NCBI GenBank assembly: GCA_018673925.1 | Contig: JABHBL010000004.1 | Coordinates: 47,729 to 111,728 of the forward strand | Direction: 5' to 3' | From: Fidelibacterota bacterium | GTDB taxonomy: Bacteria; Fidelibacterota; UBA8477; JABMPR01 | DNA length: 64,000 bases | Shown here: piece after piece, positions 1 to 11,466 of the stretch | Layout: every line of letters starts with the position of its first letter | How positions within the stretch are numbered: the stretch's first letter is position 1 | The notes under the pieces: generated by a model | Databases searched by the model: none | Seen by the model: only the letters and a program-made list of their open reading frames with translations | What the model was told of the DNA's origin: nothing | Made by a program: the position numbers and the translations under genes

Positions 1-594
1 ATTATAACCGCGAGTTCTGGAGGGAGTGACAACGCTAGCAACTGGTTTTTCAAGTATTGGAGGAGCTTCTACCACTTGAAGTGTCGTCTTCACTTTTACA
101 GGTTCAGGCTTGGCTTCAACAGGCGCTGGCTTTGTCGCTACTGATTCCATAACCACTCCAGCATGTGTTTCCAGGGCAAGTTGCTCAATCTGTATTTCTA
201 GAGAGTCATTGAGGAGTAATAAATTTTTCATGCCCTCCTTCAGTGAATCTATTTCCCGGATCAGGACATAAATATTACCTCGCAAGTTGATAATATCTGG
301 ATCACGGGGAGTGGCAACCACTTCAATAACAGGTTGTTCAGCTTTTTCGTCTAATTTGGTTTGATAGACTGCAATTTGTGTATCCATGGCAGCGATGCTG
401 GCTCTGAGAAGCTCGACTTCTTCACGGGATTCGCGGAGTTTGACCACCTCAGCAGATAGTGCCTTCATCTGGGATTGCATTTTCATCTGCTCAATACTTG
501 GAGCAGGTGTGGCTGGCTCTTTTGGCGTACAGGCCATGAGTCCCAACAGGGTTGCCAGAGAAAGGGATAATATGAGTGAGCGTCTAGATATCAT
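1..594 (-). CDS. Putative lipoprotein with coiled coil, C-terminus outside the window
   Basis: The 198 codons visible run from an ATG at 594 off the left edge. The protein begins with two arginines and a hydrophobic stretch ending LLGLMAC, a good signal peptidase II lipobox with Cys at residue 21, so the product should be lipid-anchored in the envelope. Residues about 32-80 are rich in heptad-like charged and leucine residues (coiled coil), followed by a second coiled stretch and a region rich in Pro, Val, Glu and Lys. The start codon lies inside the end of the upstream lipoprotein gene (11-bp overlap), so the two are almost certainly co-translated. I do not recognise the family. The incomplete C-terminus could hold an OmpA- or LysM-type domain, but that cannot be seen here. 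Confidence 0.75.
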   Translation of the reverse strand, partial: MISRRSLILSLSLATLLGLMACTPKEPATPAPSIEQMKMQSQMKALSAEVVKLRESREEVELLRASIAAMDTQIAVYQTKLDEKAEQPVIEVVATPRDPDIINLRGNIYVLIREIDSLKEGMKNLLLLNDSLEIQIEQLALETHAGVVMESVATKPAPVEAKPEPVKVKTTLQVVEAPPILEKPVASVVTPSRTRGYN

Positions 595-1579
595 GCTCTT
601 CCCAGTCGAGTGAATAACTATAACCTATAAATGAGCCAAATGAATTGGGTACGTAAAGTTCAAATTCGCCACTGGCACCCGGGAAAAGAGAAGTGTCAGT
701 ATTAACACCGCTGGAGAAAACGTGGTGGGAGCCTTTGACAAAAGCCGTTAGCTCTCGTGTATCACCACTCCAGTTAATTCTGAAAAGAAAATTTACTTTG
801 ACAAAGTCTGCGCGACGACCGCCAATATTTTTAACCACGCCAGACAGGATGGTATTTCCTGTGCGATCCTTGCGTTCTTTGATGCTGCCGGATAAAACGA
901 CGTTACCAGTGTATTTGCTATCGCGTGTATCACCTTTAACATCCTGGGTTCCAGCCATGTTGGCACGATCACCATTAATGTTCATGGGAGCACCACCGCG
1001 TGCAGCGTCTCCAGCCGCAACAGCAGGAGCATCATCAGATGTAGGAATATTATCTACAATACGTAGGACTTGATCACGAGAAACGGATAGTACACCGATA
1101 AGGGTTTTAACCTGGATGTTATCTTTGTCCTGATCAATGACATCACCAAACAGCTTGGTGCCATTCTCTAAATGTACTTCTTTACTATATATGCTTAATG
1201 GGTTTGTCCAGACTTCACTCTGAGTTTGAAGCTCAGTCAATTTCTTTTTTACATATTTTAATTCGGCAGCCAGACGTTTGACTTCATAGTTGATTTCGCT
1301 AGTAACAAAATCAGCAGACTCGCCAGAATCCGGTTTTTTATTTCTTAGTTGATCAAGATTATAGATCAGATTATCAGCTTTCTCGCCACTCTGCCAGGCA
1401 GATTCATCTGTGCCCTGAGCATCTACACCTGCAGATTCAGCACGATTCGTTGAATCACCTCGTGCTGACGATTTGTCCCAGGATTCTTCTTCCGGTTTAG
1501 ATTTTCCACCGAACATTGAGCACTGTACAAATGTCAGGGTTAGAGCCAATAACAGTACTTGTAAGCTGTATCGCTTCAT
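584..1579 (-). CDS. Envelope (lipo)protein with coiled coil and C-terminal beta domain
   Basis: This 331-residue protein is read from the ATG at 1579 because AAGAGG lies 6 bases upstream; an ATG 33 bases earlier lacks a ribosome binding site. The N-terminus (MKRYSLQVLLLALTLTFVQC) is a signal peptide with a possible but atypical lipobox, Gln before Cys. A Ser/Asp/Glu-rich linker is followed by a coiled coil, then a segment like the 'LxxGxxLxGxVxxxDxxxIxVxTxxG' beta fold common in FCB envelope proteins. The last 100 residues resemble FxLYD-type beta domains (GVVKNIGGRRADFVKVNFLF). No enzyme motif is visible. It overlaps the next lipoprotein gene by 11 bp and has a good promoter upstream. Function unknown; an envelope structural or assembly role is inference. 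Confidence 0.75.
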   Translation of the reverse strand: MKRYSLQVLLLALTLTFVQCSMFGGKSKPEEESWDKSSARGDSTNRAESAGVDAQGTDESAWQSGEKADNLIYNLDQLRNKKPDSGESADFVTSEINYEVKRLAAELKYVKKKLTELQTQSEVWTNPLSIYSKEVHLENGTKLFGDVIDQDKDNIQVKTLIGVLSVSRDQVLRIVDNIPTSDDAPAVAAGDAARGGAPMNINGDRANMAGTQDVKGDTRDSKYTGNVVLSGSIKERKDRTGNTILSGVVKNIGGRRADFVKVNFLFRINWSGDTRELTAFVKGSHHVFSSGVNTDTSLFPGASGEFELYVPNSFGSFIGYSYSLDWEEHDI

Positions 1580-1654
1580 ACGCAGCCTCTTCCGACTTAA
1601 CATCGCTTCCAATTTTATGCGGAGTGTAACCTGTCCTGCACCGCATTCGTAAAG

Positions 1655-1683
1655 AATTTAGGGAGCTTCTAAAATCTTGTCAA
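1655..1683 (-). promoter_or_regulatory. Sigma-70-like promoter for the lipoprotein pair
   Basis: On the minus strand TTGACA (1683-1678) is separated by exactly 17 bases from TAAATT (1660-1655), about 75 bases upstream of the start codon at 1579. This is a near-consensus -35/-10 pair. The surrounding 1613-1826 gap is AT-rich and otherwise shows no gene. Confidence 0.6.
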
Positions 1684-1826
1684 GAAAATACAACTGTTTT
1701 TTAGGCACTTATAGCGACTACTTAAGAAAATGCTTTAAGTGATACTACATATTGTGGTTTTAAATGAGGGGGTTTCCGTATCTTGTGGAAAAAAAAGGGC
1801 AAAAAGTGGGGTTTTGGACAAAAAAA

Positions 1827-2297
1827 TCAATGGTTTAGATGATTTTTGTCATTTTTTAGTAAAATTTTTGCCAGGGCGAGGGCAGGCGACGAAGCCATCA
1901 ATTTTGGGATTGAATCAAGTGCTTTGCGATATGGAGTCCAGGATGCTGTTTGGAGGGCTTCCTCCAGAACAAGCCACTGGAAGGCATCATGCTCGTGGCT
2001 GAGTTCAGGATCTTTCAGCTCAACCTCTGCTAAAAATGCCGGGACATGTATGACCTCATCTGTACGATGGAGGTAATAAGTTGAGACATGATCGAGAGCA
2101 TAGAACTGGCTGGGGAAAAAGCCGGTCTCCTCTTCAAGTTCACGTAAGCCAGCTTCCCAGGCTTTCTCGCCAGGCTTTATTTTTCCGGCGACAGGTTGCC
2201 AGATTCCTGGATAACTATTATCGGGAGCACGCCTCAACAACAGGTAGCGCAGGCCGTCATTTGTTTGAGAGAAGGGAAAGACATCAATGTATTTCAT
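1827..2297 (-). CDS. Nudix hydrolase
   Basis: The protein carries a complete Nudix box, G-x5-E-x7-REL-x-EE-x-GF (GKIKPGEK... to ...EEETGF), at about residues 38-60, which binds the metal needed to hydrolyse nucleoside diphosphates linked to another group. The flanking layout (RAPDNSYPGIWQPVAGKI, then YYLHRTDEVIHVPAF) is most like dATP/dihydroneopterin-triphosphate pyrophosphohydrolases, but substrate cannot be fixed from sequence. I start at the ATG at 2297, 13 bases after the stop of the upstream methyltransferase gene; a longer frame back to 2372 would overlap that gene and add a non-conserved N-terminus. The length of about 156 residues is normal for the family. It is likely co-transcribed with the methyltransferase. 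Confidence 0.85.
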   Translation of the reverse strand: MKYIDVFPFSQTNDGLRYLLLRRAPDNSYPGIWQPVAGKIKPGEKAWEAGLRELEEETGFFPSQFYALDHVSTYYLHRTDEVIHVPAFLAEVELKDPELSHEHDAFQWLVLEEALQTASWTPYRKALDSIPKLMASSPALALAKILLKNDKNHLNH

Positions 2298-2310
2298 ATA
2301 AGAATATACT

Positions 2311-2964
2311 TTACGCCTGAGAAACTTTTTGAAAAATAACCACCGAATCTCCAATGACTTCAAGCTTGGCATCCCACCGATTGGCTAACCAAATCATCGT
2401 TTGTGGTGCAAAAAATACAACATGGGTCTCATCCTTGATGTAGTGCCAGGTGCTAAAATTCAGATCCGGCAAATTCAGGCTGGTCATTACCCCAAGATAA
2501 CCCTGTGGTTGCAGACAGGTCCAGAGACGGTCAAGCTCTACCAGAGGTTTATGCAAATGCTCAACAACCTCTGTCGCGGTGATAAAGTCATATTTGCTAT
2601 CGAAAACCTCAGATCCAGGAGCGTAGAAACTATCGAAGATGGACATGGTATGTCCCTGTTCTTCAAACATGAGCTTTAGCAAAGGTCCTGGTCCCGATCC
2701 AAAATCCAGACCATTGGAATTTGCAGCGATTCGGTCAATCATGGGGGCACTCATTTTTTGGAGAAAGCTACGGTAACGTGGATCTTCAAGATTATTCTGA
2801 TGAAACTCATAGCGTTTAAACTCTTCATCCCTACTTAGATGGGATTCGGGATGAGCAAAAACCAACTCGCAAACTGGACAGTGGAGATATTCACGGTACT
2901 GATCTGAAAAGTGGTGAGAGCTCTTAGGATTTGAGCAAAGTGGGCAGTGTGGTGTCTTCATCAT
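2311..2964 (-). CDS. Class I SAM-dependent methyltransferase with N-terminal zinc ribbon
   Basis: This 217-residue protein begins with two CxxC knuckles (CPLC at about 7-10 and CPVC at about 29-32) forming a zinc ribbon, followed by a Rossmann methyltransferase domain with motif I LDFGSGPGPLLK and the post-I region ITATEVVEHLHKP, where the AdoMet-binding acidic residue and the VEH helix of the Methyltransf_12/23 families are visible. The substrate is unknown. Related zinc-ribbon methyltransferases act on small molecules or sugar nucleotides. The gene lies directly downstream of the ssb terminator, whose T-tract ends only a few bases before the start codon, so it needs read-through or a promoter within ssb. 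The Nudix gene follows after 13 bases. Confidence 0.8.
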   Translation of the reverse strand: MMKTPHCPLCSNPKSSHHFSDQYREYLHCPVCELVFAHPESHLSRDEEFKRYEFHQNNLEDPRYRSFLQKMSAPMIDRIAANSNGLDFGSGPGPLLKLMFEEQGHTMSIFDSFYAPGSEVFDSKYDFITATEVVEHLHKPLVELDRLWTCLQPQGYLGVMTSLNLPDLNFSTWHYIKDETHVVFFAPQTMIWLANRWDAKLEVIGDSVVIFQKVSQA

Positions 2965-2970
2965 AATCTG

Positions 2971-3003
2971 TTAAAAAACAAGCGGGGATTAGAATCCCCG
3001 CTT
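2971..3003 (-). terminator. Intrinsic terminator of ssb
   Basis: On the minus strand the 9-bp stem AAGCGGGGA/TCCCCGCTT (arms 2995-3003 and 2980-2988) with a 6-base loop is followed directly by GTTTTTT. It lies about 30 bases after the ssb stop. Confidence 0.85.
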
Positions 3004-3032
3004 ATGAAATTACCTGCTGTATGTTTGGTTGC

Positions 3033-3491
3033 CTAGAAGGGCAAAGGCTCATCGTCTTCACCACCAAAGGGACTACCACTTGGAGCCTGGCCACCACCTG
3101 AGGGAGCGCCACCACTTTGCTGGCTCTGGTTCTGCTGACCACCACCCGATCTGGATTTTCCACCAACGGGAGTGACCACATCAGCGACAACTTCTGTTGT
3201 GTACTTTTTCACGCCGTCCTTGTCTTCCCATGAGCGTGTCTGGAGACGACCCTCGATATAGATGGTGGAACCTTTTCCAAGATACTTGGAGACAAATTCG
3301 GCTGTTTTACCAAAAACAACTACTCTATGCCATTCGGTTGTATCGTTATAATTACCCGATTGATCCTTGCGAGACTCAGTGGTTGCAATACTTACATTAG
3401 CCACTGCAACTCCACTAGGAGTATATTTCAATTCAACATCCTGGCCCATATTGCCAACAAGTATCGCTTTATTAACACTATTCTTTTGCAT
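3033..3491 (-). CDS. ssb: Single-stranded DNA-binding protein
   Basis: SSB coats single-stranded DNA in replication, recombination and repair. The 152-residue product has the OB fold (NKAILVGNMGQDVELKYTPSG, then the aromatic-rich DTTEWHRVVVFGKTAE and YIEGRLQTRSWEDKDG), a Gly/Gln/Ser-rich disordered linker, and the acidic tip DDEPLPF that recruits partner proteins. The start is placed at 3491 because GGAGGAAGC stands immediately before that ATG; the longer frame from 3524 would read through the ribosome binding site. The gene follows the purine-phosphorylase-like gene after 51 bases and ends in a strong terminator. Confidence 0.95.
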   Translation of the reverse strand: MQKNSVNKAILVGNMGQDVELKYTPSGVAVANVSIATTESRKDQSGNYNDTTEWHRVVVFGKTAEFVSKYLGKGSTIYIEGRLQTRSWEDKDGVKKYTTEVVADVVTPVGGKSRSGGGQQNQSQQSGGAPSGGGQAPSGSPFGGEDDEPLPF

Positions 3492-3542
3492 GCTTCCTCC
3501 ACTTGACCCCGCAGGGTCGTTCAAATATGACGATTAATCTAA

Positions 3543-4019
3543 TTAAATATTAATGGAACTGATCCACTTTTCTAAATCAGCGATAATCCACCCTTCAACA
3601 GTATAGCCCCTATGTTTCAAGGCTATCGCTTCCCAGACACCACCCGTAACATGAGCCCAAGACTCTTTAAAATTTTTAAGGTCATCATCATCACCTAACA
3701 CAGCAATAATTCCATCCTTCCCCTCATACACCGAGGACATGTCAGGAAATCGGGGACCCTTTTTCAGATCTACAGGACCTATCAAGGGATTCTGTTTTGA
3801 CAGATTTATATGATCCCTGACAGGTTGGTTTAAAATAATGTGATGAACCCCCTTAAAAAGAAGCAGGACCTGCCGATCATCCTGGCTATCCAGGGCGGCA
3901 ACCTGTTGCTTGCAAACAGCGATGTCGTTTGAATAAGAGACAATTGTTCCGCCGGGAAGAGCGTACTCCAATTTATTATGGAATTCAGGGGCGCAGAATA
4001 TGATACTGTTTTGATTCAT
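3543..4019 (-). CDS. Shortened purine nucleoside phosphorylase-like protein
   Basis: The 158-residue product contains one segment (residues about 66-99) that reads like the core of class I purine nucleoside phosphorylases: VRDHINL, then NPLIGPVD, then GPRFPDMSSVY. These correspond to the loop and strand that shape the phosphate and nucleoside site. The family is normally about 270 residues; the N-terminal phosphate-binding glycine loop and the C-terminal base-binding Glu/Asn region are not recognisable. The frame is intact and overlaps the upstream DivIVA gene by ATGA, so it is likely translated. It may be a degenerate or repurposed paralogue rather than an active phosphorylase. The family match rests on motif recall only. 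Confidence 0.6.
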   Translation of the reverse strand: MNQNSIIFCAPEFHNKLEYALPGGTIVSYSNDIAVCKQQVAALDSQDDRQVLLLFKGVHHIILNQPVRDHINLSKQNPLIGPVDLKKGPRFPDMSSVYEGKDGIIAVLGDDDDLKNFKESWAHVTGGVWEAIALKHRGYTVEGWIIADLEKWISSINI

Positions 4020-4621
4020 TCCTGAGTGAGGTCCTCAGTATCCATAATATTGATTTCTGGTTCATCATGCTCCTGTGGCAAATCATCTATGATGAGATCA
4101 TTCTTTGAAAAGTCCACAATACGCTCCTCACCTAAACCAGTATCTCCTGCAAAGGACTCCTGATCATCCTTGTTTGAGAATTCTTCTTCAAGAACTTCCA
4201 GGTTAGATCGAAGACTGCTCGTTAACTTTATAAGCATTGAATCCCGTTGAGCCTGCAGTTTGCGAATATCATTTTGGATCTGAGCAATATCCTGGTGGGC
4301 GGTAAAGAGTAAGGCCTCTTTTTCAGTATTGGCTTTACGAAGAACTGTATCGGCTTCGTTTTGGGCGTTTTTCAATGTCTCCTGGGCGGTCTTTTGTGCC
4401 AGGAGCAAAGTCTCCTTAAGACTGTCCTCTACATTCATATAGGTGGTCAGGGCGAGGCGGGCTTCTTTATTTTCGACATGAATTTCGTTTGATTCGCGAA
4501 TCAAGGTTTCTAACTCATCGGCAAGCTCTTCTAGAAATTCGTTAACCTGGTCCTTACTATAACCCAGAGGAGACTGTTTAAATTCCTGGTCTCGTATGTC
4601 TTGTGGGGTTAATCGTCCCAT
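4016..4621 (-). CDS. DivIVA-domain protein
   Basis: The N-terminal 60 residues match the DivIVA membrane-binding domain (LTPQDIRDQEFKQSPLGYSK followed by QVNEFLEELADELE), including the conserved 'F..sp.GY....V..FL' pattern. A long coiled coil (about 40-155) and an acidic tail follow. DivIVA-type proteins assemble on curved membrane and recruit division, growth or segregation factors; in Gram-negative FCB bacteria their role is poorly defined. The ribosome binding site GAGGAGA stands 6 bases before the ATG. It lies 14 bases downstream of yggS and shares ATGA with the next gene, in a gyrA-yggS-divIVA order reminiscent of the yggS/ylmE-divIVA pairing of Gram-positive division clusters. Confidence 0.85.
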   Translation of the reverse strand: MGRLTPQDIRDQEFKQSPLGYSKDQVNEFLEELADELETLIRESNEIHVENKEARLALTTYMNVEDSLKETLLLAQKTAQETLKNAQNEADTVLRKANTEKEALLFTAHQDIAQIQNDIRKLQAQRDSMLIKLTSSLRSNLEVLEEEFSNKDDQESFAGDTGLGEERIVDFSKNDLIIDDLPQEHDEPEINIMDTEDLTQE

Positions 4622-4635
4622 AATTGTCTCCTCAT

Positions 4636-5337
4636 TTAATATTCCCTGGCTCCAAATAGGGCCGTTCCCACACGAATATGGGTTGAACCCTCTTCAATAG
4701 CGATTTTAAAATCACTGGACATACCCATGGATAGTATGGCTGTCTTCCCGCTGGTCCCAATCTGACTTGCCACCTGATCGTGAATAAGCTTCATCTCTCT
4801 GAAGGCCTGTCTAATACGATCGTTATCCGTAGTAAGTGGGCCAATGGTCATTAAGCCTTGAAACTCAAGGTTAGGTTTCTCAGCGCAATAAGCCGCCAGT
4901 TCCATCGCTTCAACAGGCTCAACGCCCTCTTTATTGGCTTCACCGGAGATATTGATCTCCACAAGAACCGGGATAGTCAGATTTTGTGCACCAAAACGTT
5001 GATCAACCGCATCAGCAATGCGGGTGGAATCAATAGTGTGGATGATATCAACCCGGTCGGGTAGGTATTTGACCTTGTTGCTCTGGAGATGCCCAATAAA
5101 GTGTCGGACGATGCCGTCTGGATTGAACCCGGGAAATTTATCACGAACTTCCTGGGCTCTATTTTCTCCAAAATCACGCAACCCGGCATCGTAGGCCTGC
5201 TGCATTTCTTCTACAGGTTTCCGCTTGCTGACTCCAATCAGAGTGATGTCTTCGGGTGCTCGGCCAACCCCATGAGCAGCCTTAGCTACTTCATGATAGA
5301 TCTGGTTCAGCCGTTCAGCAAAGGTTGATGTACCCAT
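4636..5337 (-). CDS. yggS: YggS-family pyridoxal phosphate homeostasis protein
   Basis: The 233-residue length is normal for the PLPBP/YggS family of single-domain, alanine-racemase-like barrels that bind PLP and buffer the cofactor pool without a known catalytic activity. The PLP lysine is in LIGVSKRKP (Lys38). Other family signatures are FGENRAQE, HFIGHLQSNK, SMGMSSDFKIAIEEGSTHIR and the closing VGTALFGAR. The gene starts 12 bases after the gyrA stop and is followed by the DivIVA gene. Confidence 0.92.
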   Translation of the reverse strand: MGTSTFAERLNQIYHEVAKAAHGVGRAPEDITLIGVSKRKPVEEMQQAYDAGLRDFGENRAQEVRDKFPGFNPDGIVRHFIGHLQSNKVKYLPDRVDIIHTIDSTRIADAVDQRFGAQNLTIPVLVEINISGEANKEGVEPVEAMELAAYCAEKPNLEFQGLMTIGPLTTDNDRIRQAFREMKLIHDQVASQIGTSGKTAILSMGMSSDFKIAIEEGSTHIRVGTALFGAREY

Positions 5338-5349
5338 GGAACAACTCCC

Positions 5350-7872
5350 TTATTCGGCTGGCGGTGTTTCTCCCTCACCGTCAAAGATATCCTTTTGCTC
5401 AACTTCAGGGGTTTCACCCTCAGTAGGCTCGATTTCTGAAGGGTCTTTCTCTTCCTGAACTCGAGTTACGGCTGCAATGGAATCACCGTCATCCAGGCGA
5501 ATCAATTTGACGCCCTGTGTATTCCGACCAATACTGCGTATAGAGGAAACAGGCTGACGAATGAGCACGCCTCGACTGGTGATAATCATCAGATCATCAT
5601 TATCCACAACTTCCAGGAGGGAAACCATACTACCAACCTTAGGTGTGGTTTTGATAGTGATAATACCTTTTCCAGCGCGATTCTGGACACGATAGTTGAT
5701 TACTTCTGTCCGTTTACCAAATCCATGTTCGGATACGGCGAGCACAGTACCCTCGCGACGAACCACGATCATACCTACGACCTGATCATCATCTCCCTTG
5801 AGTTCGATACCTTTAACACCCATGGTCTTACGACCTGTAGGACGGATATTGGTTTCGCTAAACCGAATGGACATGCCATTGCGCGTTCCCAGGATGATAT
5901 CATTTTCACCATTTGTGATCTGAGCATCAATAAGATAATCATCCTCACGAATATCGATGGCAAAGATCCCACCCTTCATCGGCCTGCTATATGCAGTGAG
6001 GATTGTCTTCTTGACCAAGCCTTTAGCAGTTGCCATGGTGATGAATAGATCCTCTGCGTAATCCCGGACAGCAATGTAAGCCTGAACTTTCTCTCCCTGG
6101 TCTACCTGCAAGAGGTTGATCAGAGCACGACCACGAGTGGCTTTACCAGCCTGAGGAATCTCATGTACCCGCAACCAGTGGCACTTGCCACGATCTGTAA
6201 AGAACAAGATATAATCATGGGTGGACGCCGTAAAGAGATGCTCGATAAAGTCTTCATCTCGGGCTTTTGCACCAGCTGAACCTCTACCGCCTCTGTTCTG
6301 ACGACGATATCCACTTACAGGATAGCGTTTGATAAAACCGTTGTGAGTGATGGTAATGACCATCTCCTCTTCAGCGATCATGTCTTCAATAGTGAAGTCT
6401 TTGGCGTCGGGGATGATTTCTGTACGTCTTTCATCACCATAGCGTTCCTGGACGTCGCGTAATTCTGTCTTGATGATGTCCATTCTGAGACCACGGTTGT
6501 TAAGAATCTCATTCAAGCGAGCAATAATCTTGAGGACTTCAGTATATTCATCAATGATTTTCTGACGTTCCAGACCAGTCAGCTTCTGTAAACGCATATC
6601 CAGAATAGCTTGAGCTTGAATCTCGCTCAATTCAAACTTGGAGACTAAAGCTGCTTTTGCTTCTTTGGGATTTTTTGAACCACGAATGGTTTTGATAATT
6701 GCATCCAAATTATCTAATGCAATTTTGAGACCTTCCAAAATATGGGCCCTTGCTTCAGCTTCTTTAAGCTCAAACTGAGTGCGCTTGACCACAACTTCAT
6801 GCCGGAATTTAATGAACTCAGCAATAACCTCTTTAAGGGTCAGCACTTTTGGTAAGCCATCAACCAGAGCCAGCATGATGACCCCAAAGGTATCCTGCAT
6901 CTGGGTGTGTTTGTAAAGTAGATTGAGAAGAACCTCTGGTACCACATCACGTTTTAGCTCAATGACCAGTCGGATTCCATCCTTGTCAGATTCGTCACGA
7001 ATATCAGAAATACCTTCGACCTTTTTGGTGCGAACCAGCATGACAATCTTCTCAATAAGAGATGATTTGTTGACCTGATATGGAATCTCAGTAATAACGA
7101 GGCTATAGCGACCATTTTTGCGTTCTTCAATACTTGCACGGGCACGAACCGTTATTTTTCCACGACCTGTTTCATAAGCATCTTTAATACCCGCAGCGCC
7201 ATAAATAACAGCAGCAGTTGGGAAATCAGGACCCTTGACGTGCTCCATGAGTTCAGCGACTTCCACATCAGGATTGTCGATCTGAGTCACGATAGCATCA
7301 ACCACTTCATTCATATTGTGTGGAGGAATATTGGTGGCCATTCCCACAGCAATACCGCTTGAACCATTTAGTAAAAGATTGGGTATAACAGCTGCCAGAA
7401 CAGTGGGCTCTTGCAGACTTTCGTCAAAGTTAGGTGTGAAAGTTACAGTCTCTTTTTCAAGGTCTTTTAGCATCTCGCTTGATATACGTTTCATGCGAGC
7501 TTCGGTATAACGCATAGCAGCAGCACTATCACCATCGATGGATCCGAAGTTGCCCTGACCATCAACGAGGGGGTAACGCAGTGAGAATTCCTGCGTCATA
7601 CGTACCATGGAATCATACACCGCAGAATCACCGTGAGGGTGATACTTACCCATGACGTCTCCAACAATACGTGCAGATTTACGATAAGCTCGATTATAGC
7701 CCACGCCCAATTCCATCATTCCATAAAGGATTCGACGGTGAACGGGTTTTAAGCCATCCCGAACATCGGGTAGGGCTCGCGATACAATCACCGACATGGA
7801 ATAATCCATATAGGATTTTTTCATTTCCTCTTCGATCGATGTGTTCAGGATGTTCTGTCTCTGAATCTCCAA
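5350..7872 (-). CDS. gyrA: DNA gyrase subunit A
   Basis: GyrA forms the breakage-reunion core of gyrase, which introduces negative supercoils with GyrB. The 840-residue product has the catalytic tyrosine in [10 protein letters not shown] (Tyr122). The quinolone-resistance region [10 protein letters not shown] has Ser83 and Asp87, the ancestral sensitive-type residues. The C-terminal beta-pinwheel begins with the GyrA-box variant QNRGGRG, which separates gyrase from topoisomerase IV and supports a supercoiling role. An acidic tail of about 40 residues closes the protein. It lies downstream of gyrB with a 125-bp gap holding a palindromic dispersed repeat. Confidence 0.97.
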   Translation of the reverse strand: MEIQRQNILNTSIEEEMKKSYMDYSMSVIVSRALPDVRDGLKPVHRRILYGMMELGVGYNRAYRKSARIVGDVMGKYHPHGDSAVYDSMVRMTQEFSLRYPLVDGQGNFGSIDGDSAAAMRYTEARMKRISSEMLKDLEKETVTFTPNFDESLQEPTVLAAVIPNLLLNGSSGIAVGMATNIPPHNMNEVVDAIVTQIDNPDVEVAELMEHVKGPDFPTAAVIYGAAGIKDAYETGRGKITVRARASIEERKNGRYSLVITEIPYQVNKSSLIEKIVMLVRTKKVEGISDIRDESDKDGIRLVIELKRDVVPEVLLNLLYKHTQMQDTFGVIMLALVDGLPKVLTLKEVIAEFIKFRHEVVVKRTQFELKEAEARAHILEGLKIALDNLDAIIKTIRGSKNPKEAKAALVSKFELSEIQAQAILDMRLQKLTGLERQKIIDEYTEVLKIIARLNEILNNRGLRMDIIKTELRDVQERYGDERRTEIIPDAKDFTIEDMIAEEEMVITITHNGFIKRYPVSGYRRQNRGGRGSAGAKARDEDFIEHLFTASTHDYILFFTDRGKCHWLRVHEIPQAGKATRGRALINLLQVDQGEKVQAYIAVRDYAEDLFITMATAKGLVKKTILTAYSRPMKGGIFAIDIREDDYLIDAQITNGENDIILGTRNGMSIRFSETNIRPTGRKTMGVKGIELKGDDDQVVGMIVVRREGTVLAVSEHGFGKRTEVINYRVQNRAGKGIITIKTTPKVGSMVSLLEVVDNDDLMIITSRGVLIRQPVSSIRSIGRNTQGVKLIRLDDGDSIAAVTRVQEEKDPSEIEPTEGETPEVEQKDIFDGEGETPPAE

Positions 7873-7932
7873 CTCAATACCTCTTTATTTCTGTCTTAAT
7901 CAATTCTATTATTCAGCTTAAACGCGTGCCCC

Positions 7933-7983
7933 CTTCGAGAGCCCCAGGGAGACACACCAGGTGTCATGCTGAGCCCGTCGAAG
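7933..7983. repeat. Palindromic copy of a dispersed 23-bp repeat, between gyrB and gyrA
   Basis: The right arm (7961-7983) begins GTGTCA and ends GTCGAAG. The left arm (7933-7955) begins CTTCGAGAGCC and ends GACAC and is its imperfect reverse complement, so transcript from this spot could fold as a hairpin. Close relatives of the right arm occur at 22953-22975, 59801-59823 and 59921-59943, all intergenic. Confidence 0.65.
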
Positions 7984-7997
7984 CGCGACATCGCTAA

Positions 7998-10208
<2,211 letters not shown>

Positions 10209-10216
<8 letters not shown>

Positions 10217-11327
10217 TGGCGTGCATCTTTCCGGCATCGATAATCTGTAGGGTATCTCCCTCCAGCTCGAGACCGTGATGTCTTAAATCTGCCAGGTCTG
10301 TGGCTGTGATAAATATTTGATGACCACCACGTAGGCTCTCAACAATCATGGTGCTGCGCTTCACATCGAGTTCTGCAAAAAGATCATCCAGCAGAAACAC
10401 AGGCGGTTCGCCCAGAAAAGTTTCCAGAAAACGACCCTCGGCAAATTTGATTGCCACCAGTACCAGCTTATGTTCACCCTGTGAGCCAAATTTTCGAAGA
10501 TCTTTGGTGTTGAGATAAAAGGTAAACAAGTCTCGATGAGGTCCGCGAGTTGTGGTCCCCTTACGCATATCGTCTGCTAGAGAATCCTGATAGGCGTTGC
10601 GGTACAAACCTTCTAGTTCACCAGCTGTTGATCTGACATTGGAGATAAAGGCCATTTTTACTGAGTTTTCATTTTCCAGCTCAGTATAGGCGGTGTAGAG
10701 TAGCTTTTTAAACTCACCGATATGCTTGCTGCGGGCATCATGGATCTGTGCAGAAATTTTGGCTCGTTGATCATCGAGAGTAGATATCTGAATACGGTCA
10801 ATGGGAGTGCCATCGTTGGCATAGGTCTGCAGCAAGGCGTTGCGCTGCTTGAGAATACGGGCATAGGTCTGCAGGTTTTCAAGATATACAGCATCAACCT
10901 GGGAAAGGAGCTTATTAAAAAACAGACGTCTGATTTCAGGGGATCCAAAGGTTAACTCGCTGTCTTCAGGCGTGAGGGAAACCAATGGAAACTTGCCAAT
11001 AATCTGTGCTCGACTAGTGAGGTTCTTACCATTAACGCTAGCCAGTTTTTTTCGCGCAGATTCCACCTTGAGACGAACTTCATGGTCATTTTCCTGATGA
11101 TCGGTAAAAACACCCTTCAACTGGTAGCCCACTTGACCATGTCGTGATAAGTCAGCATCCAACCGGGTTTTAAAACTACGGGTATAGGCCAGGCTATGAA
11201 TGGCCTCAAGGATAGTGGTCTTGCCAGCCCCGTTTTCTCCATGGAGAATATTGGTGAATGCACCAAACTCCATGGAAGCTTGCTCGTATTTACGAAAGTC
11301 AATCATCGTAAGCGACTTAATCAGCAT
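10209..11327 (-). CDS. recF: DNA replication and repair protein RecF
   Basis: RecF is an SMC-like ATPase that helps load RecA at single-strand gaps and stalled forks. The 372-residue product has Walker A GENGAGKTT (about residues 30-38), a coiled middle region, the ABC signature stretch GSQGEHKLVLVAIKFAEG and Walker B VFLLDDLFAELD. The N-terminus LTMIDFRKYEQ is typical of the family. It follows dnaN after 139 bases (11328-11466) in which I see no gene, and overlaps dciA. Confidence 0.96.
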
Positions 11328-11466
11328 GCCCGGGTTATAGATGTAGTTTTGTCGTTAATCATCACGTATCGATTCAATACCTTATCTTTGCCAGCGATTA
11401 TGCCGGTCAATTTTCCCCATGTTTTAGAATCAGTTTGACGACCGGCTGTCCTGCCAAGATACCTGT

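Noticed and set aside
1739..2002. Plus-strand frame overlapping the Nudix gene
   Set aside because: It is antisense to a gene with a full Nudix box and has no supporting signals.
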